From contig NZ_JAHVHT010000001.1 in the NCBI RefSeq assembly GCF_019802125.1, positions 1,364,001 to 1,428,000 on the forward strand: a stretch of DNA of 64,000 bases, read 5' to 3'. The stretch comes from Tateyamaria omphalii. Its GTDB lineage: Bacteria; Pseudomonadota; Alphaproteobacteria; Rhodobacterales; Rhodobacteraceae. The notes below the pieces were generated by a model, which was not told where the DNA came from, ran no database searches, and was given only the letters and a program-made list of their open reading frames with translations. How positions within the stretch are numbered: the stretch's first letter is position 1; every line of letters starts with the position of its first letter. A program made the position numbers and the translations under genes. This document shows, piece after piece, positions 25,954 to 35,141 of the stretch.

Positions 25954-26970
25954 TCAGTCCGCTGCCATGTCCGCCTTCACCTGGGCATAGGCCGCTGCGG
26001 CATCGACACCCGCGTCGCTAAGCTCGCTCAAGACCGCGGTGATCACGGTGTCCGCGATTTCGGCAAACGCGGCCTGATCTTCGGCAGATGCAACGACGAC
26101 ATTCACATCTTCTGCACTTTCGGAGGCCTCATAGCCAAGCTGATCTGACTTGTCCCACGCAGCTCCTGCCATTCGGCTCGCGGGCTCCCCGAAAACTTGT
26201 GTGTCCAACGCAACCTGAGCATCCTGCGGGAGAGCGGCGAAGGTCTCCTCGCTCATGATGATTGCAAACGAGCCGCGATAGAGGCCGCCCGGCATATCGT
26301 AGAGTGTCTGTGCGACCTCGTTCAGCTTAAATCCGATCCGCTCGCCAACATTCATGGCCACCGCATCGGCAGCGCCGGATTCAAGTGTTTCGTACACTTT
26401 CGGGGCAGGCACATTGATACCCACCAGTCCCAACGCTGCGCCCACATCGCCTGCGACACCGCCACCAATACGCGTTTTCAAACCAGCCAGATCGGACAGG
26501 TCGTTGACCGTACCGTTGATATGCATCTGGCCCGGGCCATGCGTGTTCAGCGAAATCAATTTGACGCCACGGTGCTCGTTCAACTGTGCAAGATGCGTTT
26601 CGTGCACACGCCAATACGCGACAGAGGCTTGCTCGGCATTGCCTGTGTACCCTGGCAATTCAATCAGCTTGGTACCGACAAAGCGACCGGGCTGATAGCC
26701 ATGAAAGATAATGGCTATATCAGCTGCGCCATCAAGGATCAGGTCCATCTGCGCGGGTGGCGGCGCGAGGCCAAAGATCAACTCACCGGTCACCGCGCCA
26801 CCGGTAGCGTCTTCCATCATCTCCACCAGGCCCGCGAAAATCTCGGTGTTCACACCATGGGTGGGAGGTAGCCATGTCGAGATTCTCAGCGTCGTGTCAG
26901 CGGCCAAGGCCGAGGCTGCGCTCAGGACGCCTGCCACAACGGCAGCCAGCAATGCATTCACGTTTTTCAT
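25954..26970 (-). CDS. TRAP transporter substrate-binding protein, DctP type
   Basis: 338 residues. A Sec signal peptide (NALLAAVVAGVLSAASALA) is followed by TLRISTWLPPTHGVNTE, typical of DctP binding proteins. The start ATG at 26970 has GGGAG 8 bases ahead; nine upstream codons are in frame but unlikely. TRAP systems import carboxylic acids, and the shared operator with the dioxygenase operon implies that the ligand is the aromatic acid degraded by the island or a close relative. Confidence 0.95.
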   Translation of the reverse strand: MKNVNALLAAVVAGVLSAASALAADTTLRISTWLPPTHGVNTEIFAGLVEMMEDATGGAVTGELIFGLAPPPAQMDLILDGAADIAIIFHGYQPGRFVGTKLIELPGYTGNAEQASVAYWRVHETHLAQLNEHRGVKLISLNTHGPGQMHINGTVNDLSDLAGLKTRIGGGVAGDVGAALGLVGINVPAPKVYETLESGAADAVAMNVGERIGFKLNEVAQTLYDMPGGLYRGSFAIIMSEETFAALPQDAQVALDTQVFGEPASRMAGAAWDKSDQLGYEASESAEDVNVVVASAEDQAAFAEIADTVITAVLSELSDAGVDAAAAYAQVKADMAAD

Positions 26971-27008
26971 ACAATTTACTCCCGGTTGTGCTTTCATTTT
27001 TCAAAACA

Positions 27009-27024
27009 ACATGAATTTTCATGT
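27009..27024 (-). promoter_or_regulatory. MarR-type operator inside the TRAP operon promoter
   Basis: ACATGAATTTTCATGT is a palindrome with the same 12-base core (ATGAATTTTCAT) as 22945-22960. Read leftward, an exact TTGACA (27036-27031) lies 9 bases before the core on that strand, the same geometry as in the dioxygenase promoter. The -10 equivalent (TGTTGT) is poor. It lies 38 bases upstream of the DctP start. Two independent promoters sharing sequence and spacing is strong evidence for one regulon. Confidence 0.75.
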
Positions 27025-27036
27025 ATTTTATGTCAA

Positions 27037-27549
27037 GCGTCATGATCGGGACGGAAGCCGGTGAAACGAGATTGGGGGCTGATCCTAACCCCTGCACGAA
27101 AGATCGGTGGCTGTTGACGACCTGCTTGTGCGACCGAGCGCATTCAGGACCGCGAGCGCATGTAGAAGCAGGGCGCAATCAGTGATCGAAAAGCGTTCAG
27201 CCGAGCCTTGCCGCAACAGCCAGCACCCCTCAAAGCACTAGAAACACGTGCCTTTCAGATCACCTTGCAGTGACCAAATCCCGCCCAAGGCAACACTGTT
27301 GCACACGCCGCCAAAACCGATGCGCAAGTTGGCTCGGGCGTCGGGTCTCCTTGCCTCGAGCATTCCGAACCTGTTTCAAAGCAAACCCAGGGACCCCGTA
27401 TCGCGTTACACGACTTTCAAGGACCAGGTCGATCCGGCGCACCGTGATCACATCCCCGTAACCTAGCTTACATGTTTTCGTTTCGCGTTGCTTGCGAAGT
27501 GAGCATTCGGTACCGATCCCGAACAAGTTTGAAAACCGTGCCCAACCAG
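27037..27549. other. Non-coding boundary region with no convincing gene
   Basis: About 510 bases between the TRAP operon promoter and the ynjF-like gene. Open frames of 70-100 codons on both strands look like chance, with no ribosome sites or recognisable domains. It marks the right edge of the catabolic island. No tRNA, integrase or repeat was found that would define an insertion boundary. Confidence 0.5.
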
Positions 27550-28179
27550 ATGCTTGACGCCCATATCCGTCCACTGATTGATCCGCCTTTGGATGCGGCA
27601 GGACGTTATCTTGCAGCCAGCGGCATGACCGCAAACCTGGTAACGCTGGTCGGATTGGGCATCGGACTCCTTGCAGCTCTTGCGATCGCGTTCGGCTTTT
27701 GGCTCGCGGCAATCCTCTTGATCCTGATGTCGCGCATTGCGGACGGTCTGGATGGCGCAATCGCGCGCGCCACCGGCAAAACCGACTTTGGCGGCTACCT
27801 GGATATCACCTGCGACTTTCTGTTCTACGGCGTCGTTCCCATGGCGTTCGTGTGGGTGGACCCTGTCGGAAACGGAGCGGCCGGTGCCTGGCTGCTGGCC
27901 AGCTTCTACATCAACGGCGCAACATTCCTGGGGTATGCGATCCTTGCTGAAAAGCACGGTTTGGCCACAAGCAAGCATGGCGCAAAGTCGCTCTACTTTA
28001 CCGGGGGCCTCCTGGAAGGCACGGAAACCATCATGTTTTTCGTCGCAATCTGTGTGTGGCCGGACTGGTTTGCACCGATGGCATGGGTGTTTGGCGGGGT
28101 ATGCTTTGTGACGGCTGCGTCGCGCATCCTGCTGGCCCGTCAGGTGTTCGAACACACAAACGATAAGGATAACGGATGA
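27550..28179 (+). CDS. ynjF: CDP-alcohol phosphatidyltransferase family protein, YnjF-like
   Basis: 209 residues, membrane protein. The CDP-alcohol phosphotransferase motif is present in DGLDGAIARATG through GGYLDITCD (about 64-88), with the metal-binding Asp residues. Several hydrophobic helices follow. The frame opens earlier (27472), but the ATG at 27550 begins just before the conserved part; no good ribosome site is seen. It overlaps the YnjB-like gene by ATGA. In E. coli ynjF lies in the same cluster as ynjBCD, which supports this identification. The alcohol acceptor is unknown. Confidence 0.85.
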   Translation: MLDAHIRPLIDPPLDAAGRYLAASGMTANLVTLVGLGIGLLAALAIAFGFWLAAILLILMSRIADGLDGAIARATGKTDFGGYLDITCDFLFYGVVPMAFVWVDPVGNGAAGAWLLASFYINGATFLGYAILAEKHGLATSKHGAKSLYFTGGLLEGTETIMFFVAICVWPDWFAPMAWVFGGVCFVTAASRILLARQVFEHTNDKDNG

Positions 28180-29372
28180 AACAATTTCTGTGTGCCATGT
28201 CCATGGCCATGGCGGGGGCTGCGGCCGCAGATCCCGACCCGGCGGCATGGGACTCGGTTCTGAAAGAGGCCGAGGGACAGGTCGTCTACTGGAACGCTTG
28301 GGGCGGTTCCACGACGACAAACGATTTCATCTCTTGGGTCGGAACCCGTGTCTATGACGAGTTCGGCGTCACACTTGAACATGTGAAACTGTCCGACACC
28401 GCAGATGCGGTTGGCCGCGTGATTGCAGAAAAGTCCAGCGGTCAGGATGAAGGCGGTGCCGTCGACATGATCTGGATCAACGGCGCCAATTTCAGCGCCA
28501 TGAAGGACGCAAATCTACTGTTCGGACCTTTCGCCGAGGCATTGCCAAACTGGCAATTTGTGGATGTCGAGGGAAAGTCCGTCACCCGGGATTTCACAGT
28601 GCCGACAGAGGGGTTCGAAAGCCCCTGGGCCATGGCACAAGTGGTTTTCATCTACGACAGCGCAGTGCTGCCTGATCCACCGAGGTCCGCAAAAGCAATC
28701 AGCGCATGGATTGCGGAGAACCCGGGCCGGTTCACGTTTCCGCAGCCTCCCGATTTCTTGGGCACGACCTTTCTCAAACAAATGCTGATTGAACTGGTTC
28801 ACGATCCTGATTTGCTTCAGCAGCCCGTCGGCGATGACTATGCAACCGTGACGCAGCCTTTGTGGGAGTGGCTGGACACGGTCACGCCGCACCTTTGGCG
28901 AAGCGGTCGGGCGTACCCAAAGACCGGCCCGCTTCAACTGCAGCTGATCAACGACGGTGAAATCGACATGGCCATCAGCTTCTCCCCCGGAGAAGCCACG
29001 GCAGCCATCGCGAATGCGCAACTTCCCGACACCGCACGAACTTTCGTTCTGGATGGCGGAACGCTGGGCAATGCCAGTTTCGTTGCAATCCCCTACAATG
29101 CATCGGCAAAGGCCGGCGCAATGGTGGTTGCCAACTTCTTGATAAGTCCGGAAGCGCAACTCAGAGCGCAGAACCCCGAAATCCTGGGCTATGGCACTGT
29201 TTTGGACATGGGCGCGCTGCCTGAAGCGGATCGCGCTGCATTTGACTCGCTGGACCTCGGCATTGCCACACTGTCACCGGCAGAGCTTGGTTCGGCCCTG
29301 CCGGAACCGCATCCAAGTTGGATGACCCGGATCGAAGCCGATTGGGCCAAGACATACGGGGTAGGAAAGTAG
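28176..29372 (+). CDS. ynjB: ABC importer substrate-binding protein, YnjB-like
   Basis: 398 residues with a short signal peptide (cleavage after about residue 18, GAAAA). The sequence VVYWNAWGGSTTTNDFISWV and the block GFESPWAMAQVVFIYD are typical of the YnjB group (COG4134), distantly related to thiamine and iron binding proteins. Periplasmic. Start overlaps the ynjF-like stop by ATGA; permease follows after 1 base. Ligand is unknown in all homologues I know of. Confidence 0.88.
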   Translation: MKQFLCAMSMAMAGAAAADPDPAAWDSVLKEAEGQVVYWNAWGGSTTTNDFISWVGTRVYDEFGVTLEHVKLSDTADAVGRVIAEKSSGQDEGGAVDMIWINGANFSAMKDANLLFGPFAEALPNWQFVDVEGKSVTRDFTVPTEGFESPWAMAQVVFIYDSAVLPDPPRSAKAISAWIAENPGRFTFPQPPDFLGTTFLKQMLIELVHDPDLLQQPVGDDYATVTQPLWEWLDTVTPHLWRSGRAYPKTGPLQLQLINDGEIDMAISFSPGEATAAIANAQLPDTARTFVLDGGTLGNASFVAIPYNASAKAGAMVVANFLISPEAQLRAQNPEILGYGTVLDMGALPEADRAAFDSLDLGIATLSPAELGSALPEPHPSWMTRIEADWAKTYGVGK

Positions 29373-29373
29373 C

Positions 29374-31074
29374 GTGAAGCCCGGTGTTGGTTGGGCCATG
29401 GCACCAACCGTGACCATCGTACTGCTATTTGGCCCGATTTTGGCCGGCTTGATCGGAACGATCCTGCCAGCCTTCGGCGGGCTGCGTGCGGACGGGTCGA
29501 ATGCGTTTTCCGTCGATCCATGGCGGCAGTTGATGGTCGAGCCGGGTGTGTGGACAGCGATCTGGCTGTCGATAAAGACCGGGGTTGTGTCAACTTTGGG
29601 CGCCCTTGCGGGATGCTTCCTGTTGATCGCAGGATGGCATGACACCCGGGCCTTTCGCATGATGGAAAGAGTGCTGTCGCCTTTGCTGTCCGTACCGCAT
29701 GCCGCAGCAGCACTTGGCCTGGCCTTTCTGGTGGCCCCCTCGGGATGGCTCGCACGTTTGACGACGCCCTGGTTGACCGGCTGGGACCGGCCGCCCGATC
29801 TGCTCATCCTCAACGACCCCGGCGGATGGACGTTGATCCTGGGGCTGCTCAGCAAGGAGTTGCCCTTCCTCTTGCTGGTTTCGCTGGCGGCCTTGCCGCA
29901 AATCCGGGCTGCGCAAAGCATGAGGGTCACCCAGGCGCTTGGCTACGGCAAGGTGCGGGGCTGGGTCCTTGCGGTCATGCCCTCCCTTTACGCGCAGGTG
30001 CGCCTGCCCGTTTACGCCGTGCTTGCCTATGCGATGTCAAACGTCGACATCGCCGTGGTGCTGGGGCCAAGCAGGCCCCCACCCTTGGCCGTACTTGTAT
30101 TGCAATGGATGACGGACCCGGATCTCGGCCTGCGCGCACAGGCGGCCGCAGCGGCACTCGTGCAACTTGTGTTGGTTGTTGCCGCCATTGCCATGTGGCG
30201 CTGTGGCGAACGGTTTGCTGCCGGGCTTGCCACGCGGGCTGTCGAGAGCGGAGACCGTGGTGTCGGCGCGCGTGACTACGCATCACGGGGTGTCGGGCTC
30301 GGGATTGCAATGCTCGTGGGTGGCATCGTTTTCAGTGGTCTGTTCGCGCAATCTGTCTGGTCATTTGCCGGACGGTGGCGGTTTCCCGAGGCATTGCCGG
30401 ACAGCTTCACCCTGATGGCATGGGCACGCCATGGGGGATCTGTCTTGGACGTCACCCTTGTCACCTTGGCGCTGGCATTCTCGACGGCATTCATCGCGTT
30501 GGTCCTTGTCATCGGATGTCTGGAGACCGAGATACGACGTGGCAAAACTGTCGGCAAAACCGCGCTTCTGACGATCTACTTGCCCCTGATCCTGCCGCAA
30601 ATCGCCTTCTTGCCGGGTCTGCAAATCCTTTTGCTTCACATCGGCGCGGCACGGGGCATCGTCCCGGTCGTCTTTGCACATGTGGTCTTTGTGCTGCCCT
30701 ATGTCTTTCTCACGCTTGCAGAACCTTTCCGTTCTCTGGACAGTCGCTACGCCACACTCGGCGCCACGCTGGGTGTCAGCGAAACGGGGGCGTTGTGGCG
30801 CATTCGGTTGCCATTGCTGTTGTCACCAATCCTGACCGCATTGGCGGTCGGAATGGCCGTGTCGGTCGGGCAATACCTCGCGACACTCCTCATTTCAGGC
30901 GGACGCGTCAGCACACTCACCACCGAAGCCCTTGCCTTGTTCTCCGGCGGGGATCGACGGGCCATCGGCGTTTGGACCCTCGCCCTGACCGGGGCGGCAT
31001 GGCTGCCATTTGCCATCGCACTTGTCGTGCCTAGACTTGTCTACAGAAACAGAGGCGAAATGCGACATGGGTGA
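29374..31074 (+). CDS. ynjC: ABC importer fused permease, YnjC-like
   Basis: 566 residues, about twice a normal permease, because two permease domains are fused, as in ThiP-type and YnjC proteins. Domain 1 (about 10-280) and domain 2 (about 300-560) each have five to six helices. The EAA-type loops read TQALGYGKVRGWVLAVMP and GATLGVSETGALWRIRLP. GTG start with TAGGAAAG upstream. Overlaps the ATPase gene by 8 bases. Confidence 0.9.
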   Translation: MKPGVGWAMAPTVTIVLLFGPILAGLIGTILPAFGGLRADGSNAFSVDPWRQLMVEPGVWTAIWLSIKTGVVSTLGALAGCFLLIAGWHDTRAFRMMERVLSPLLSVPHAAAALGLAFLVAPSGWLARLTTPWLTGWDRPPDLLILNDPGGWTLILGLLSKELPFLLLVSLAALPQIRAAQSMRVTQALGYGKVRGWVLAVMPSLYAQVRLPVYAVLAYAMSNVDIAVVLGPSRPPPLAVLVLQWMTDPDLGLRAQAAAAALVQLVLVVAAIAMWRCGERFAAGLATRAVESGDRGVGARDYASRGVGLGIAMLVGGIVFSGLFAQSVWSFAGRWRFPEALPDSFTLMAWARHGGSVLDVTLVTLALAFSTAFIALVLVIGCLETEIRRGKTVGKTALLTIYLPLILPQIAFLPGLQILLLHIGAARGIVPVVFAHVVFVLPYVFLTLAEPFRSLDSRYATLGATLGVSETGALWRIRLPLLLSPILTALAVGMAVSVGQYLATLLISGGRVSTLTTEALALFSGGDRRAIGVWTLALTGAAWLPFAIALVVPRLVYRNRGEMRHG

Positions 31075-31726
31075 TCGTGGGCTTGTTCTTGATCAGCTTG
31101 CGATCCGCTATGCCGATGGCACTCCGCTGCTGTCCATTTCGGCAGAGATTGCGCCCGGCCACGTGCTGAGCCTCATGGGGCCATCCGGCATCGGCAAATC
31201 GACCGTGCTGGCCGCGATTACAGGGACACTGCCCTCCGCGTTTCGCTGCGATGGGACAATTGCACTGAACGGTCGCATGCTGAACGGATTGCCACCACAA
31301 AAGCGCCGGGTCGGGATCCTGTTTCAAGACCACCTCTTGTTTCCGCACCTTTCGGTCGGCCAGAACATCGGGTTCGGCTTGCCCAAGGGGACACCCAACC
31401 GCAGTGACCAGGTACACGGGGCACTGACCGAAATCGGACTTGCGGGATTTGCCGATCGCGATCCCGCGACATTGTCCGGCGGGCAACGCGCACGTGTCGC
31501 CCTGATGCGAATGCTCCTGTCAAAACCCGAGGCGCTTCTGCTCGACGAACCATTTTCGCGCCTGGATATCGGTTTGCGGGCGCAGGTCCGCAGTCTGGTC
31601 TTTGAGCGTGCGCGCTCAGCCAGGCTTCCGGTGCTTATGGTGACCCATGACGCGGCGGACGCGGAAGCCGCAAACGGTCAGATCATCTCGCTGCCGATGC
31701 AGAATGGGCAATCTCTTCCACTTTGA
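31067..31726 (+). CDS. ynjD: ABC importer ATPase, YnjD-like
   Basis: 219 residues. Walker A GPSGIGKSTV (about 37-46), Q-loop LFQDHLLFPHLSV, signature LSGGQRARVAL and Walker B ALLLDEPFSRLD are visible, with THDAADAE after. Short for an ATPase, as YnjD is. The ATG at 31067 has GAGGCGAAA upstream and overlaps the permease end; the longer frame from 31010 is not needed. Closes the ynjF-B-C-D operon. Confidence 0.9.
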   Translation: MGDRGLVLDQLAIRYADGTPLLSISAEIAPGHVLSLMGPSGIGKSTVLAAITGTLPSAFRCDGTIALNGRMLNGLPPQKRRVGILFQDHLLFPHLSVGQNIGFGLPKGTPNRSDQVHGALTEIGLAGFADRDPATLSGGQRARVALMRMLLSKPEALLLDEPFSRLDIGLRAQVRSLVFERARSARLPVLMVTHDAADAEAANGQIISLPMQNGQSLPL

Positions 31727-31874
31727 ACACAGGCCGCGCGTCTCAAACCGTGGCCAAATATGAGGCATCAGGACTTGCAACCACACCGAGCCAATGAAAA
31801 CGATGCAAAGGCCCTCCGAACTTCACGGGCCGGCTGCTGCGCGCTGCAAAGTCGAATGAAAACGAGGTGACCAA

Positions 31875-33062
31875 GTGAACACGCCCGCATCCCCCCGCAA
31901 AATGCGCGATTTCGGTCTGGAAGTGTATTTCTCGAAGTGGGAATTCACAGCAAAGCATCACATGACCGCTTCGGACTTTGAAAGCATGACGCTATCCGAC
32001 TTGCTGGCACTTGCATCGGCAGAGGACCGGGCCGCGTTTGATGATTTGTGGCTCGGCTACACCGAGACATGGGGCGCCCCTGCCCTCCGGCACGAGATTG
32101 CGGCCACCTACGAGACCATGACCGACAAAAACATCCTGTGCCATGCAGGCGCTGGCGAGGCCCTCTATGCAATCCCCCGTGTGCTGTTGGACAAGGACGA
32201 TCACGTGATCGTACCGACGCCGAACTACCAGGGGGCGGAAACCATCCCGCTTTCGATCTGCGAGGTCACCGGTGTGCCGATGGATCACACCCCGGGTCGG
32301 AACCAGAAAGGGGGATGGCGGCTGGACATCGACCGCATCAAACATGCGATCCGCCCGAATACCAAGCTGATCTCGGTCAACTTTCCACACAACCCGACCG
32401 GATTGCTCCTGGCCCGAGACGATCTGGATGCACTGATCGCACTCTGCCGGGACCACGGTATCTATCTGCTGAGTGACGAGGTCTACCGCGGAGTTGAAAT
32501 CGATCCCGAAGATCAGATGCCGCAGGTCGCGGATCTGTATGAAAAGGGCATATCGCTGAACGTGATGTCCAAGGCCTATGGCCTGCCCGGCTTGCGCATC
32601 GGTTGGATCGCATCGCAGGACACGGACCTTTTGCAAAAGGTCGAGCGGTACAAGCACTACCTGTCCATCTGCAACTCGGGTCCATCAGAAATGCTGGCAC
32701 TGATTGCACTGCGGTCACGGGATGGGATCCTGAAGCGGAACCGAGCAATCGTGACGCAAAACCTCTTGGCACTCGAAAACATGCTGCTCGACTTTCCCGA
32801 CCTTTTCGAATGGTCGCGACCAATGGGCGGTTGCGTCGCCTTTCCAAGGTATTTGGGCCCGGACGGAGGGGAAGAGTTTTGCCGCAAGCTCATTGAGGAA
32901 AGCGGTGTTCTGCTGCTGCCCTCATCGATCTATGCCAGCGATCTGGGCGACACACCGGCAGATCACTTCAGGATCGGGATTGGCCGCGACCAGGTCTTCA
33001 AAAACGGGCTCATCGCATTGCGTGCGCATCTCGACAAGCACTACGGCGACTATCGGACCTAG
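31875..33062 (+). CDS. PLP-dependent aminotransferase, class I/II
   Basis: 395 residues, fold type I. The substrate loop NFPHNPTG (about 170-177), DEVYRGVE and the PLP lysine in SKAYGLPGLRIGW (about 232-244) are intact. GTG start with GAGGTGA about 6 bases ahead. It stands alone between the ynj operon and the sensor kinase. The overall shape, with a short N terminus, recalls capreomycidine-synthase-like and succinylornithine-type members; substrate not assignable. Confidence 0.9.
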   Translation: MNTPASPRKMRDFGLEVYFSKWEFTAKHHMTASDFESMTLSDLLALASAEDRAAFDDLWLGYTETWGAPALRHEIAATYETMTDKNILCHAGAGEALYAIPRVLLDKDDHVIVPTPNYQGAETIPLSICEVTGVPMDHTPGRNQKGGWRLDIDRIKHAIRPNTKLISVNFPHNPTGLLLARDDLDALIALCRDHGIYLLSDEVYRGVEIDPEDQMPQVADLYEKGISLNVMSKAYGLPGLRIGWIASQDTDLLQKVERYKHYLSICNSGPSEMLALIALRSRDGILKRNRAIVTQNLLALENMLLDFPDLFEWSRPMGGCVAFPRYLGPDGGEEFCRKLIEESGVLLLPSSIYASDLGDTPADHFRIGIGRDQVFKNGLIALRAHLDKHYGDYRT

Positions 33063-33305
33063 AAACCAGCGCAACAACAAAGCCGCTGTAAACAATGGTT
33101 TTAAGGTGTCTTGAGCACAAGAACTGCCGCCGCACGCACCCCTTCCCTGCCGGCGCAGCTTTCCGGCACACATCCGGCTGCATTTGCTGAATACATGGTC
33201 GGATGTCACTGGACCTGACGACGCGCTTGCCGCTACTATGGCGGGAACGTCCTGGGCGCCGGTCCTGGTTCCAGAGGCATTTCTGATCACAATCAATCGA
33301 GTGGC

Positions 33306-35141
33306 ATGGATCAGCTTTCCACGAAACTACTGGATACCGTACCCGTACCGATCCTTGTGGTGAGCGAGGACGGCACAATCTCGTTTGCCAATGCCTCTGC
33401 ACGGAGTCTGACAGGCTTTCCAGCAAAGAACCTGCATGGGAACAGCATTATCGACCACATTGCGACGGGTGATGAGACGCCCGTCCTGGATCTCTTAGAC
33501 CGTGCAGAAGACCGTTTCGTGATCGAACGTGTCCTTGTGCGCCAGACATCGGGTCAGACCGTCCCTGCCCTGCTCAATGTCGAACGTTGGTCCGAAAATG
33601 GCAAGGTTCTTTATACCATAGCGGTGCGCGATCTGACGTCTCAACAACAGCGCGAAGATGAGCATCTGGCCGTGTTTGCACGATTGGACCACGCCGTACG
33701 CGGCGCAAATATCGGTGTTTTCGAGGTCGACGTCGTCAATCAAAAATCCATCGTGTCTGACACGTGGAAAGAGCTGATGGGTCTTGAGCCCGACGAGGAC
33801 ATCGACTTTCAGGCGGAGTGGGAAAGCCGGGTTCACCCCGAGGATCTGCCCCGCACACAGCAAGCGGATGCGGAATGCATTGCCAACCCCAACACCAGCA
33901 CGCTGTCCGAGTATCGGGTCAAAAACCGATCCGGGACCGGATGGCGCTGGATGATGTCCGACGCAATTGGCATTGACCGTGATCAGTCCGGGCAGGCCAA
34001 AAAGATCATCGGCGCCCAGACAGACGTCACCGACCGGAAGAACGCGGAAGAGGCGTTGCGCTCCAGTGAACGACAGCTTCGCTCCCTGATCGAGGAATCA
34101 CCCGTCGGCAAGGGCACGGTCAATCTCGAAGGACTGTACGTTCAGGCGAACAAGGCGTTGTGCCAATTCGTGGGTTACGAAGACCACGAGCTTATCGGCC
34201 AACCAGCCGGCGACATCATTCACCCTGACGATCTTCCCGAAGATATCAGGCAGGCCACCGAATTGCTGTCGGGGACCCAGTCCGTCTATTCCCGGGAAAA
34301 GAGATATATTCGAAAAGACGGCGCGTTCGTCTGGGGACTGGTGACCGTCAAACTTGTGCGCGACGTGCTGGGCGAGCCCAAGCATTTCATAACGCAGGTT
34401 TTCGACATCACAGAGCGTCGCTTTCTGCAGGAAATGAAAAAGGATTTCGTGGCGACCGTCAGCCACGAATTGCGAACACCCGTCACATCAATCCTCGCGG
34501 CGCTGGACCTGCTTGTGCCCGATATTCCCGCAGACGCGCCCGAGACGACGCATCGGCTTTTGTCCATAATGCGGTTGAATGGGGACAGGCTGAACGCGCT
34601 GATCAATGACATCCTGACCATGCAAAAGCTCTCCGCCGGAGAGATGGCCGTGCATTTGCAATCTGTCGACATGACACATCTGGTCAGGCAAGCCGCCGAA
34701 CTCAATCAACCCTATGTCGACAAGTGCAATGTCACATACAGCTTTGACCTGCCGGAACAGGAAATGCTGTGCCGCACCGATCCCGCTCGGTTCCAGCAGA
34801 TTGCCGCAAACCTCATCTCCAACGCCGCAAAATTCTCGGATCCGGAGGGGCGTGTCGAACTCATTGTAGCCGAAGCACAGGACCGCATACGGTTTACTGT
34901 TCGAGATCACGGCCAAGGGCTTTCCGAACACCAGCAACACCATATCTTCGAACCCTTTGCACAGTTCGAAACCCCGTCACCCACCATGCAGGTCGGAACC
35001 GGATTGGGCCTGAGCATTACGAAGCGCCTTGTTGAAATTCAGGGCGGGGCGATCTCGGTGCAAAGCACGCCCGGGCAAGGATCCGCGTTTTCCGTAGAGT
35101 TCCGCCGTACGACTTCGCATGATGCGACTACACCAGCTTAG
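33306..35141 (+). CDS. Multi-PAS hybrid-free sensor histidine kinase
   Basis: 611 residues, no transmembrane segment, so probably cytosolic. Three PAS/PAC units: about 5-110, 125-245 and 255-375. The dimerisation/phosphoacceptor motif FVATVSHELRTPVTSI is at about 380-395. The ATPase domain has the N-box NLISNAAKFSD, G1 DHGQGL, F-box and G2 GTGLGLSITK. It probably senses redox state or a small ligand via PAS. Its 3' end overlaps the end of the converging response regulator gene by 3 bases, so the pair likely works together. Confidence 0.95.
   Translation: MDQLSTKLLDTVPVPILVVSEDGTISFANASARSLTGFPAKNLHGNSIIDHIATGDETPVLDLLDRAEDRFVIERVLVRQTSGQTVPALLNVERWSENGKVLYTIAVRDLTSQQQREDEHLAVFARLDHAVRGANIGVFEVDVVNQKSIVSDTWKELMGLEPDEDIDFQAEWESRVHPEDLPRTQQADAECIANPNTSTLSEYRVKNRSGTGWRWMMSDAIGIDRDQSGQAKKIIGAQTDVTDRKNAEEALRSSERQLRSLIEESPVGKGTVNLEGLYVQANKALCQFVGYEDHELIGQPAGDIIHPDDLPEDIRQATELLSGTQSVYSREKRYIRKDGAFVWGLVTVKLVRDVLGEPKHFITQVFDITERRFLQEMKKDFVATVSHELRTPVTSILAALDLLVPDIPADAPETTHRLLSIMRLNGDRLNALINDILTMQKLSAGEMAVHLQSVDMTHLVRQAAELNQPYVDKCNVTYSFDLPEQEMLCRTDPARFQQIAANLISNAAKFSDPEGRVELIVAEAQDRIRFTVRDHGQGLSEHQQHHIFEPFAQFETPSPTMQVGTGLGLSITKRLVEIQGGAISVQSTPGQGSAFSVEFRRTTSHDATTPA

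Noticed and set aside
27060-27480. Possible gene remnant or integration boundary at the island's right edge
   Set aside because: No integrase, transposase, tRNA or terminal repeat could be recognised, so no mobile element is called.
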